From JAWXTS01 sp044433305 (GTDB taxonomy: Bacteria; Bacteroidota; Bacteroidia; Bacteroidales; Rikenellaceae): a stretch of 64,000 nt of DNA. Location of the stretch: positions 22,897 to 86,896 of the forward strand of contig JAWXTS010000002.1 in NCBI GenBank assembly GCA_044433305.1, written 5' to 3'. Both the position numbers and the translations under genes were made by a program. Below, in pieces: positions 45,254 to 53,848 of the stretch. Each line of letters starts with the position of its first letter. Position 1 is the stretch's first letter. Under the pieces are notes generated by a model. That model was not told the origin of the DNA. It made no database searches and saw only the letters and a list, made by a program, of their open reading frames with translations.

Positions 45254-47815
45254 ATGAAAATGAAAAATTTAGCGAGATTATCTCTAGTCCTAACTCTGAT
45301 GCTGTTTACTGCATCTGGAGTTTGTGCTCAGAACAGGGTTCTTAGCATGTTCAAACAGCGTAGTAAAAAGACTGCTAGCGCGGTAGAAACTGAGCCAAAG
45401 GAGAAACTAACTGACTATCAGAAACTCTTTAAGGATAAGCAGGTCAAGAGTGTGGATGGTCTTTTCAAACTACATCTTATTGAGGATAAACTATATACTG
45501 AGGTGCCCATAGAGCATCTTGGACGCGAGTTTGTTATCAACACATATATCGAGGAGTCGTCTAATGCAGACTATGGACTTAGTGGCCAGCAGCCCTCGTC
45601 TGTTCAGCCTTACCACTTCACCTTGGTTAAGGTCGACTCGACAATACAGATGCGCGATGTGCAGCCACGTGTAATATGCGAGGATAGCACTATTGCAGGT
45701 TCTGTTGCACAGAGCAGCGTCAATACTCTAGCTGCCATATATAAGATTATGGCTTATAATGAGGATAGCACAAGTGTTGTTATCGAGAATACGGCACTAT
45801 TCACCAAGGACAAGTCGACTATGCAGCCTTTCGAGCCACTAGGTATAGGGGACTTCTATTCGTCATACTCTAAGCCTAAGGCCGACCTTACGCTGCTAGC
45901 CGATGTTCGTGCGGGTGAAGACTATGTGTCTGTGGTTACAGATATGACTTATAGTGTCTCGACTGTGTACTTCATATTCACTATTATTGTGGACAAGCCA
46001 TTTACGGCTCGTGCCATCAGAACTATCTCTATGTTGCCCGAGGAACTGGCTCCATATCGTGTTGCCGACTCGCGTATAGGTATCAACCCTGTGGCCTACC
46101 GTCGCTACAATACGACTCTGGGTTCTAAGGTGGATTACTTTGCCTCGCGCATAGATATGGGCAAGTATGACCAAGATAATAAACTGGTATTCTATGTAGA
46201 TACATTGTTCAATAAGTCTTGGGCTAGCTCGATAGCCAGCGGTGTTGATATGTGGAACGATGCTTTTGAGCAGATAGGCTATGGTCGTGTGCTTACAACC
46301 AAGCCTTACCCAAAAGACAGCACCTTTGATAGCAACAGCCCTAACGGTTTCTATATTAAGTATGCCGCTTCGCCTTATGGCAAGGCCATGACTTCTACCA
46401 ATAAAGACCCTCGCAGCGGTGAGATTCTAGGTGCGGTGGTTCATGTGCCTTTCAATATGACAGACCAGCTTAATACGCGTCGCTTCCTTGACTTGTCTCC
46501 CGTAGACCCTTCTTCTCGTAGCTTTGTCTCTTTAGATGAGGATATGCAGGTTATGATGAAGGCCTATGTTGCACGCGCTGTGGCTTCGAGCTTGGGTCTT
46601 GCACCTAACTATGCTGCTGCTTCGGCTTATCCTACCGATTCGTTGCGCTCGGCGAGCTTTACCCAAAAATATGGCCTTTGCTCGTCTATCACCAGCAACA
46701 ACAACTTTAATTACATCGCCCAAAAAGAAGATGTGGAACAGGGTGTGCTACTAGTAAATGATAGACTTGGCTGCTATGACTACCTAGCTATAAAATGGCT
46801 GTATGGTAAATATGAGGGCAAGAGCCAGCAGGAACAAGAACAGTTGCTGTCTGAGCTTTTGACTAGCTATGCCGATGATCCGAAATACTTCTATGGCAAC
46901 TTCTGGTATGACTTCTACTTTGGTGATGTGCGACTTGCGCATACCAATCTTGGTGACGACCCTTTCCTAAGGGCTGAGTATAGACTTAAGAACCTTCGTA
47001 TCTTGTCTGAGAACGCCACCGAGTGGATTGCGGGCAAGGACCCAGACCGCACATATCGCGATGTTGTTATTGCAGGACTAGAGCGCTCTGTGGATGAGAT
47101 GGTTTCTTATATCGGTGCTTATATCGGTGGTAGCATGTATCATGAGATTGTAGAGGGAGACCCTCAGCCTATGCTTGCGGTGGTGGATATTGAGACTCAG
47201 CGTCGCGCTTTGTTTGCCGTTATGGATATGGCTAGTGAGTTGAGCTGGTTGGACGAGAGTCCGCTAGTGGAGGGCATGCCAGTGTCTATAAGTTCGACAG
47301 TCAAGGCCAGAATCATAGGTCTTATCTTTAATAAGCTTGGAACTCTGCAACGCTATCAGATGAATCTTGATGGTGCATACACTCAGCAGATGATGAGCCG
47401 CGATATGATAGATTATGTCTATGCTGATGTTAAGGCTGGCCGCAAGATAGATGAATATAGCATGAGCATGCAGAAAGGTTTTGTTGGTGCTGCAATCACT
47501 AAGGCTAATGTAGTAAGTGGAGGCTCAGGCTCTTCAGATAAATTTGTTGAGAACAGGATTTCCAGCTCACCTATGGCCATGGCCGAGCAGGTGGCTCTAA
47601 GTCCAGAGCTTCTTTCTAGCATGGGTGATGTTGCTGCTTATGGTGATTATCGCAGGCGTTATACTGCCTCAGAGTTCAACGAGCATATATTCTTTAATAT
47701 GTTGTTCGAACTTCGCGATATTTACAACAAGGCTATCAGTACAGCCCCTGATACCAAAACGCGCGATTTCTACAAATATATGTACTACAACATAAATAAG
47801 CGATTAGAGAATTAG
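45254..47815 (+). CDS. Inactive-looking paralogue of the zinc metalloprotease (pseudoprotease)
   Basis: 853 residues, signal about 1-25 (GVCAQ), collinear with the previous protein: KLTDYQKLFKDKQVKSVDG, DPRSGEILGAVVHVPF, LRSASFTQKYG. At the zinc site the aligned residues are ARAVASSLGLAPN (440-452) instead of AHEIGHCLGLMHN, so the three ligands and the catalytic glutamate have become Arg441, Ser445, Pro451 and Ala442. The Met-turn region reads SITSNNNFNYIAQ. The His/Cys cluster of the partner is also missing. The frame is otherwise intact over its full length, so this is not decay but a retained non-catalytic protein, perhaps a binding or regulatory partner. It starts 12 bp after the active gene. 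Confidence 0.9.
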   Translation: MKMKNLARLSLVLTLMLFTASGVCAQNRVLSMFKQRSKKTASAVETEPKEKLTDYQKLFKDKQVKSVDGLFKLHLIEDKLYTEVPIEHLGREFVINTYIEESSNADYGLSGQQPSSVQPYHFTLVKVDSTIQMRDVQPRVICEDSTIAGSVAQSSVNTLAAIYKIMAYNEDSTSVVIENTALFTKDKSTMQPFEPLGIGDFYSSYSKPKADLTLLADVRAGEDYVSVVTDMTYSVSTVYFIFTIIVDKPFTARAIRTISMLPEELAPYRVADSRIGINPVAYRRYNTTLGSKVDYFASRIDMGKYDQDNKLVFYVDTLFNKSWASSIASGVDMWNDAFEQIGYGRVLTTKPYPKDSTFDSNSPNGFYIKYAASPYGKAMTSTNKDPRSGEILGAVVHVPFNMTDQLNTRRFLDLSPVDPSSRSFVSLDEDMQVMMKAYVARAVASSLGLAPNYAAASAYPTDSLRSASFTQKYGLCSSITSNNNFNYIAQKEDVEQGVLLVNDRLGCYDYLAIKWLYGKYEGKSQQEQEQLLSELLTSYADDPKYFYGNFWYDFYFGDVRLAHTNLGDDPFLRAEYRLKNLRILSENATEWIAGKDPDRTYRDVVIAGLERSVDEMVSYIGAYIGGSMYHEIVEGDPQPMLAVVDIETQRRALFAVMDMASELSWLDESPLVEGMPVSISSTVKARIIGLIFNKLGTLQRYQMNLDGAYTQQMMSRDMIDYVYADVKAGRKIDEYSMSMQKGFVGAAITKANVVSGGSGSSDKFVENRISSSPMAMAEQVALSPELLSSMGDVAAYGDYRRRYTASEFNEHIFFNMLFELRDIYNKAISTAPDTKTRDFYKYMYYNINKRLEN

Positions 47816-47836
47816 TAGATCTACTTGCGATTAGAT

Positions 47837-47880
47837 AATAAGCCCCCGAAAGCTCCTGCACGTGTTTTCGGGGGCTTATT
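47837..47880 (+). terminator. Strong terminator after the metalloprotease pair
   Basis: A perfect 15-bp stem with a GC-rich core (arms 47837-47851 and 47866-47880, 14-base loop), ending in ttatt. It lies 22 bp after the stop and closes uptake locus 2. Confidence 0.85.
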
Positions 47881-47951
47881 GTGTGTAAAAAGGCATGTAT
47901 AATTGAAAAAGGTGAATATTTTTTTAAGTGTCAAAGCAAATATATTGTAAC

Positions 47952-47993
47952 TGAAATAGTGGTATTTAGTGAAATAGTGTAAGTGAAATGGGG
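47952..47993 (+). repeat. Three short direct repeats (TGAAATAGTG family)
   Basis: TGAAATAGTG at 47952-47961 and 47970-47979 are identical; TGAAATGGGG at 47984-47993 is a partial third copy that runs into the G tract. Starts are 18 and 14 bp apart. They could be regulator-binding sites, but no regulator is known. Confidence 0.5.
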
Positions 47994-47998
47994 GGGGG
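47990..47998 (+). repeat. G9 homopolymer tract upstream of the TonB receptor promoter
   Basis: Nine consecutive G in an otherwise AT-rich intergenic region, 56 bp upstream of the -33 element. No comparable run was noticed elsewhere in the window. Such tracts are prone to slippage. Confidence 0.9.
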
Positions 47999-48053
47999 TA
48001 GATAATTTATAATAAGAAAGTTTTTTGGAGGTGATTTTTAAAGGTTGCAAAAA

Positions 48054-48086
48054 TTTGTATAAAAGGACTTTTTATACCTACATTTG
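48054..48086 (+). promoter_or_regulatory. Promoter of the TonB receptor cluster
   Basis: TTTG (48054-48057), 21 bp, then TACATTTG (48079-48086), a full -7 match. The predicted leader is about 100 bases to the ATG at 48192, longer than for most genes here. Confidence 0.65.
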
Positions 48087-48191
48087 CAGGTAGAATGATG
48101 TATGAAATAATCAGTTTTTGGGTTATATCAGCCACATTCTTATTGCAAAACGAAGATTTCGACGTCAATTTTTTTAATTAGCTTAATATAG

Positions 48192-50837
48192 ATGAGAAAA
48201 CTATTACCTCTTATTTTTGTACTTTTTGCTTTTTTGCCATTAAGTAGTATAGCACAACAGTTGTCTATATCTGGTGTTGTGATGAGCAAAGAGGATAACA
48301 CTCCTATTGCTCATGCGGACATATATATAGAAGGCTCTCAGATGTTCACTTCCTCTGACAACGAGGGTAAGTTTACTTTGAAGCTACCCAAAGGCAAGCA
48401 CACTATCTCCTCTAGGATGTTGGGTTATGTAACCACGACCATGGATATTGATATCAAAGGCTCTGTTACGGGCTTTGTTATCGAGCTTACAAAATCGAGC
48501 CTTGAGATTGACGGTGTTGTTGTTACTGCAAAGGCTTTGGCTCAGAGCAAGGAGGGTACAAGTACATATACCATAGGAACTGATGCTATCAAGCAAGTGC
48601 AGGCTATTAGCTTGTCAGACATCATGGCTTTGCTCCCTGGAGGTCAGTTTTCGGCTGTGGACCTTGATGGTAGCTTGCAGACCAATCTACGTAGCGCGTC
48701 AAGCTCTAGTGTTAACTCGTTTGGTACGGCTGTCATAGTTGACGGTGCTCCTATGAGTAATGATGGTAATATGCAGGTTGTTAATGGCTCGTCTTCTCTT
48801 ACTGCTGGTAGCAATGTTGCTGGTAAGGGTATTGACTTGCGCGAGATACAGGCATCTAATATAGAATCGGTAGAGGTTGTAACTGGTGTTGCCAGTGCTC
48901 GCTACGGTAATATTACTTCGGGAGCTGTGCTTGTTACACGCAAGGCTGGATATATGCCACTCTCTGTGGGTTTCAATAGTACACCAACAACCTATCAAGG
49001 AAATATATCTCAGGGTTTTCAGCTTAATAATGGTAGCTACCTCAATCTAGATGGCGACTATACTTTCTCTAATGGTAGCGAGACCGAAATCAAAAACTAC
49101 TATCAGAGGGTCGGAATCAGCGGACGTTGGACCTCGACTTTCTCCGAAGAGTTGAACTGGAACAACACCTTGTCTTTTAGTTATAGCCATAATGGTGACG
49201 GCCAGCGCGAGGAGCCAGAGGAGACTTTGACCTCTAAGACAGATATTCAGAACCACTATATTAATGTGGGCCTAAACGGTAGCTTGGACTTCCTTGGTAA
49301 GTTGAACTATACCTTCAATGGAAGCATGGCTGACCAATACACATCTGTCGAGACAGGTGTCACAGATGGCAATGTGCCTATGATAGAACCTACCGAGACA
49401 GGTACTTACTTCACTACGGAATTTACAAATCTGATATACACTCGAAAGACAGAGATGATAGGCAAGCCAGTTAACCTATATGCTCGTTTGGAGGCTGTTC
49501 AGCATGCTAGCTGGTTGAATAACCAGTTCGATTTTATGACTGGTATGGAATACACCTATGACAAGAACTATGGCGAGGGCCGTGTTGTTGGTTCGGATGG
49601 TGTTAGCTCGGCGGGTACTCCGGGAGGACGTTCGATGTTGTACAATAACATCCCAGCCTCTAAGAATTTCTCTGCTTATCACCAGACTAACATGTCGCGC
49701 AGCTTCGATGACTTTATGTATAACCTACACTTTGGTGTGCGCTATGATAATATGCTTGAGCGTTACAACTTGTTTTCACCTCGTTTGTCGGGTTCTATCG
49801 GATTCTTAGACCAGTTCAGAGTTAATGCCGCTTGGGGTCTTTCATACAAAGCTCCTTCTATGGCGACTCTTTATCCAGGTCCTACCTACTTCGATATTGT
49901 GAACTATATGGACTATGCTACGGATCCTGCCGAGCGTATCGCTGTGGTTACTACCTATGTTATAGATGGCGACAACACGCATCTTGAGCCAAGCAAGGGT
50001 GACACAAAAGAGATAACCTTGGAATGGGATAAGAACGATTATAGCTTGAGGTTGACAGGTTTCTTGAAAACTATTGATGGAGGTATCTCTTCATACACAA
50101 ACCTAGCAATACTAGAGAATCAAGGTTATATTGTTGTTGACGATCCAGTGGGTGAGACTCCTGTTCTTGCGGCAGATCCAGATGATGTGACTTACCTTGC
50201 ACGTACCTACACTACGTATGAGAACATATCACGCTCTGAGAGCAAAGGTCTTGAGCTTACCTTCACGCCTCCTCATATCGAAAGCACACACACAGGTTTC
50301 AACCTTAGTGGTCAGCTTATCAAAACTACCTCTTGGGATACAGAACCAGAGGTCAAGGCTTCTAACGGCTCGACAATGGGTATTCGCTATGGTGTCTATG
50401 ACAGCTATGCATACGAGATTACTAAGGCTACGGCTAATGCAACGATCATACAGCAGATTCCAGCTTTGAGACTTATGGTTACCCTTACCACAGAGTTTAA
50501 TCTTTATTATCGCAGTCAAACTATCAGACCTGATATATATGCAATAGGTTACTATAACCAGTCGGGTGAATATTTCGCCATAGACGAGAGCGACAAGGCG
50601 AGTGATGATTATGCCGACCTTCAGCTCAGCAGCACAGATATAGACCCTACGATAGTACCATTTTACACTAACTTCCACCTAAATATTCGTAAGGAAACCA
50701 AGAAGGGACACTCGTTCTCTTTCTATGCAACAAACTGTTTTTGGTATAACCCATATTATACAGATAAATACACAGAGTCGACATCTCGTTTGAACAGTGA
50801 AATTTCATTTGGCTTTGGCTTTACATTGAAACTCTAA
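48192..50837 (+). CDS. TonB-dependent outer-membrane receptor with carboxypeptidase-like domain
   Basis: An 881-residue receptor, not of the SusC type, with no susD beside it. The signal peptide (1-21) is followed by a carboxypeptidase-like regulatory domain about 23-100 (LSISGVVMSKEDNTPIAHADIYIEG, MLGYVT), then the TonB-box-like DGVVVTAKAL and a plug (MALLPGGQFSAVDL, IESVEVVTGVASARYGNITSGAVLV). The barrel ends FGFGFTLKL. Receptors of this group usually import siderophores, haem or cobalamin. The DUF4876, DUF6850-like and ChaN genes that follow suggest a metal-linked substrate such as haem; this is inference. Confidence 0.93.
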   Translation: MRKLLPLIFVLFAFLPLSSIAQQLSISGVVMSKEDNTPIAHADIYIEGSQMFTSSDNEGKFTLKLPKGKHTISSRMLGYVTTTMDIDIKGSVTGFVIELTKSSLEIDGVVVTAKALAQSKEGTSTYTIGTDAIKQVQAISLSDIMALLPGGQFSAVDLDGSLQTNLRSASSSSVNSFGTAVIVDGAPMSNDGNMQVVNGSSSLTAGSNVAGKGIDLREIQASNIESVEVVTGVASARYGNITSGAVLVTRKAGYMPLSVGFNSTPTTYQGNISQGFQLNNGSYLNLDGDYTFSNGSETEIKNYYQRVGISGRWTSTFSEELNWNNTLSFSYSHNGDGQREEPEETLTSKTDIQNHYINVGLNGSLDFLGKLNYTFNGSMADQYTSVETGVTDGNVPMIEPTETGTYFTTEFTNLIYTRKTEMIGKPVNLYARLEAVQHASWLNNQFDFMTGMEYTYDKNYGEGRVVGSDGVSSAGTPGGRSMLYNNIPASKNFSAYHQTNMSRSFDDFMYNLHFGVRYDNMLERYNLFSPRLSGSIGFLDQFRVNAAWGLSYKAPSMATLYPGPTYFDIVNYMDYATDPAERIAVVTTYVIDGDNTHLEPSKGDTKEITLEWDKNDYSLRLTGFLKTIDGGISSYTNLAILENQGYIVVDDPVGETPVLAADPDDVTYLARTYTTYENISRSESKGLELTFTPPHIESTHTGFNLSGQLIKTTSWDTEPEVKASNGSTMGIRYGVYDSYAYEITKATANATIIQQIPALRLMVTLTTEFNLYYRSQTIRPDIYAIGYYNQSGEYFAIDESDKASDDYADLQLSSTDIDPTIVPFYTNFHLNIRKETKKGHSFSFYATNCFWYNPYYTDKYTESTSRLNSEISFGFGFTLKL

Positions 50838-50849
50838 TAAATAAAAAGT

Positions 50850-52136
50850 ATGAGAAGAACAATTAAATTAATGATGACAGCGGCATGTGGTGTGCTGTTG
50901 GTTTTGACAGGTTGTCAAAAAAGTGAAACTGCGGAACTGGGCATAATAGCCGTTACGCTTGAAGCATCTAGTACATATACAGGTGTTGCTGTTGATGGTG
51001 TTACTGTAACTTTGACAAACACATCTGACCAGACTACTAAGACTGCTGTTACAGATGCTACTGGTGTTGCACTTTTCGAGGATCTTGCATCTTCAACTTA
51101 CAACGCAACTGCTTCTGTTGCGCTAACAACAGCTGAGGCTTTGTTGTACACAGGTCTTGAGAGCGATATCACTTTGAGTGGTTCTGTTAACAGTATTTCT
51201 GTTTCAAATGGCTCTTACAAATCAGAGACTATAACTCTTGACGGTAGCGCAGGTGGTAGCCTTGTTATCAAAGAGGTTTATTGTACTGGTGCTGCTAACG
51301 ATAGCTACTCTATCATGTTTAGAGACATCTTTATTGAGGTGTACAATAACTCTGATGAGGTACAGTATGTTGATGGTCTATATATCCTAGATTTGGGTAA
51401 TAGCTCTTATGGTTCAAGCCCAACTTCTGATGTAGTATTTGGCTATCCTGTTGATGAATATGTTTATGCAAATAAAGCTATTCAGTTCCCAGGTAATGGT
51501 ACTGACTATCCAGTTCAACCAGGTCAGAGTGTTGTTGTAGCGTTTAATGCTGTTAACTATGTTCAAGAGGCAGCAAATGCAGGTCTTACAACTGCTGTTA
51601 CTGTGGATAACTCTACTGCCGATTTCGATACTTACTTTGTTGACTGGTGGCTTGATAATGGTGGTACAGGTTCTACTTACTTTGATGTGGAGAACTCAGA
51701 CGTGCCTACTATGCTATGTAGCTATCATAACAACTCTGGTGGCTTCTTCAACCTTTCAAACTGCCCAGCTATCGCGCTTGCAGATATAGATGATTTCCCA
51801 ACAGATACTTACCTAGATCCATCATCATCATCTACTACTGTATATTATTTGAAAATTCCTGCAAATACTATCATTGATGGTATAGAGATTTTGGCAAACA
51901 GCTCTGCTGCTGCTTACAAACGCTTTAACACTACAATCGATGCAGGTTTCTACTGTATAGACTACTATGAAGGTAATGACGCTACTGTAACTGGAGCTTA
52001 CTACTCAGGAAATAGCTATCGTCGTAAAGTGTCTAAAGTAATGGCAGACGGTCGTAACGTTCTTTGCGACACAAACAACTCTACTAACGACTTGGAGATT
52101 GTTGCTTCTCCAACTCCACGTTGCTACAACAACTAG
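50850..52136 (+). CDS. DUF4876 family lipoprotein
   Basis: A 428-residue lipoprotein (signal ending LTGC, Cys22). N-terminal Ig-like or carboxypeptidase-like region about 30-125 (VTVTLTNTSDQTTKTAVTDATG). A larger domain follows from about 133, with KEVYCTGAANDSYSIMFRDIF and EVYNNSDEVQYVDGLYILD, resembling a lamin-tail-type beta fold. It starts 12 bp after the receptor gene and is followed by a hairpin terminator. Recognised from its recurrent position after such receptors in Bacteroidota; function unknown. Confidence 0.8.
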   Translation: MRRTIKLMMTAACGVLLVLTGCQKSETAELGIIAVTLEASSTYTGVAVDGVTVTLTNTSDQTTKTAVTDATGVALFEDLASSTYNATASVALTTAEALLYTGLESDITLSGSVNSISVSNGSYKSETITLDGSAGGSLVIKEVYCTGAANDSYSIMFRDIFIEVYNNSDEVQYVDGLYILDLGNSSYGSSPTSDVVFGYPVDEYVYANKAIQFPGNGTDYPVQPGQSVVVAFNAVNYVQEAANAGLTTAVTVDNSTADFDTYFVDWWLDNGGTGSTYFDVENSDVPTMLCSYHNNSGGFFNLSNCPAIALADIDDFPTDTYLDPSSSSTTVYYLKIPANTIIDGIEILANSSAAAYKRFNTTIDAGFYCIDYYEGNDATVTGAYYSGNSYRRKVSKVMADGRNVLCDTNNSTNDLEIVASPTPRCYNN

Positions 52137-52160
52137 TTCTGAGGAACTAACACTATAACA

Positions 52161-52210
52161 GATATGGTCGGAGCAGTGCCGAAAGGAGGGCTGCTCGACC
52201 ATGTCTTTTT
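52161..52210 (+). terminator. Terminator between DUF4876 and DUF6850-like genes
   Basis: Arms 52161-52176 and 52191-52205 pair over about 15 bp with one bulged G and one wobble; T5 follows (52206-52210). It lies 25 bp past the DUF4876 stop. It would lower or stop transcription into the two downstream genes. Confidence 0.8.
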
Positions 52211-52243
52211 AGATAAAAATATAGAAAATATAAGACTGACGGA

Positions 52244-53812
52244 ATGAAAAAAATAATTACCCTATCTTTATCACTAGCTGCTATTATGCTCTCAACAATG
52301 ACCATGGCCGAAGAATCGTGGACACAGAAGTATGATGGCCTTATTGATGGCTCTATTAATCGTCAGATTTATCAATCGATTTACTCTAACCAAGCCTCTA
52401 TGTTGAGCAGCTGGGAGGGTAAAGATTACTCATTTATAAACGCAGGTTACACCTTCAATGAGGGTGAATACTATCAGCCTCAGCTTTTTTCAAGCGTAAA
52501 AGGCCTGAGCATAACAACAGAGTCTATATATACCATGCCCGAAAAAGGTTGGAGCTTCTATGGACAGGTCGCCTATCACAACTCTGAGCGTGTGGCAGGA
52601 GAGTGGAACCTAGAATGTGAGCTTCCGACAAACGGCTCGCCATTTTACTATATGGTAGAGAAATCTGGATGGTGGAAAACTCAGACTTATGACTTTGATG
52701 TGGCTGCAGCAAAGCAGCTAAACGACAAAATTTCGTTAGGTATTGGACTTTTGTATAGCGGTGATATGTACTATCGTATGGCCGACACTCGCAATAAGAA
52801 TACCAACTTGGAGATTGAGATTACTCCTTCAATTAGCTATAAGGTCTCAGATAAGCACACCCTAGGTGCAGGCGTTCTCTTTGACCGTAAAAAAAATGAA
52901 CAATACATCTACAACAAGTACTCTCATGGTACCGACGGTGGATACTACATAACATATATCAATCAGGGTTTAGGTTCGTGGTACAAAGATTCGGATAACA
53001 GCCAAAGAAACCAGATAGAGCTTATATACGGCGGAACATTGTCTTGGAACTATCGTAGCGACAAAGACTTTGTAGATGTCATCTACACTGCACAATATGG
53101 TAGAGAAGACTGGAGATATAACTACTATTCTCAAAACTCAACTGACGGCTCATCAATAGTATATTATACTCATATGGATCATCAGCTTTCTGCTCGTTAC
53201 CAACACAGCAGCAGCTATGGCCGCTGGGTAGGCATCTTGGATGCTGAGATGATTACTGGTTTGGGCTATATATATAGTGATGCTAGTGCGAGCTATATAC
53301 AGAACTATTCGACAACACTTATAAACGCAGATCTATCAGCACAGCTATTGCTTAACAACAAATATGTTAGACGTGTAGAACTAGGTGCTAGCCTTAGTAG
53401 TGCTGACCAACTAGATAATACCTATGCTCATAGTGTGGCATATTCTAATGTGTTGGCTAATGTTGATGTTGACTTTGGCGTGTATAACAGAGGCGATATA
53501 GAGTTTGTCTTTGGTGTGCAGGGTCTATACAACATGAACTTGTTTGCCGACCACAACGCCATGGCCGCAACTGATAATATGTACACAACAAATATCCTTG
53601 TGCCTACACTCGCCTATCTTACTAGTAGCTACTGTGGTGCAGGAGCAAAAATCGGCGTGGCATTCGGCGTAGGCTCTTTCGGCAGGGCACGCATAGACCT
53701 TAGCGGACAGATGGTAAAACCTATGGCATATAATCTTTATGAGTCTAGTGCTACCTTCTCGCTGGATGATACATACCTAAATACCGATGTGGTTATGTCG
53801 CTTTATTTCTAA
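52244..53812 (+). CDS. Outer-membrane beta-barrel protein, DUF6850-like
   Basis: 522 residues, signal about 1-22 (TMTMA). No plug or TonB box. The rest shows alternating aromatic and polar residues typical of barrel strands (GWSFYGQVAYHNSER, FVDVIYTAQYGREDWRYNYY) and ends in a C-terminal phenylalanine after VVMSLYF, the usual barrel-assembly signal. In Bacteroidota this family often follows a TonB receptor and a DUF4876 protein. Family naming is by context and is less sure than the barrel call. Confidence 0.72.
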   Translation: MKKIITLSLSLAAIMLSTMTMAEESWTQKYDGLIDGSINRQIYQSIYSNQASMLSSWEGKDYSFINAGYTFNEGEYYQPQLFSSVKGLSITTESIYTMPEKGWSFYGQVAYHNSERVAGEWNLECELPTNGSPFYYMVEKSGWWKTQTYDFDVAAAKQLNDKISLGIGLLYSGDMYYRMADTRNKNTNLEIEITPSISYKVSDKHTLGAGVLFDRKKNEQYIYNKYSHGTDGGYYITYINQGLGSWYKDSDNSQRNQIELIYGGTLSWNYRSDKDFVDVIYTAQYGREDWRYNYYSQNSTDGSSIVYYTHMDHQLSARYQHSSSYGRWVGILDAEMITGLGYIYSDASASYIQNYSTTLINADLSAQLLLNNKYVRRVELGASLSSADQLDNTYAHSVAYSNVLANVDVDFGVYNRGDIEFVFGVQGLYNMNLFADHNAMAATDNMYTTNILVPTLAYLTSSYCGAGAKIGVAFGVGSFGRARIDLSGQMVKPMAYNLYESSATFSLDDTYLNTDVVMSLYF

Positions 53813-53848
53813 GGAGGCGTAGAATCATCATTTCAATAAAAAATCCTA

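Larger units (their letters stand above)
47816..48191. other. 376-bp regulatory-looking region ahead of the TonB receptor cluster
   Basis: It contains the terminator (47837-47880), three TGAAAT-type direct repeats (47952, 47970 and 47984), a G9 tract (47990-47998), a promoter (48054-48086) and a leader of about 100 bases. No plausible small gene was found. The number of signals is unusual for this window. Confidence 0.65.

Noticed and set aside
45254..47815. Second metalloprotease gene as a decaying pseudogene
   Set aside because: The frame is uninterrupted over 853 codons with intact signal peptide and flanking motifs; only catalytic residues are replaced.
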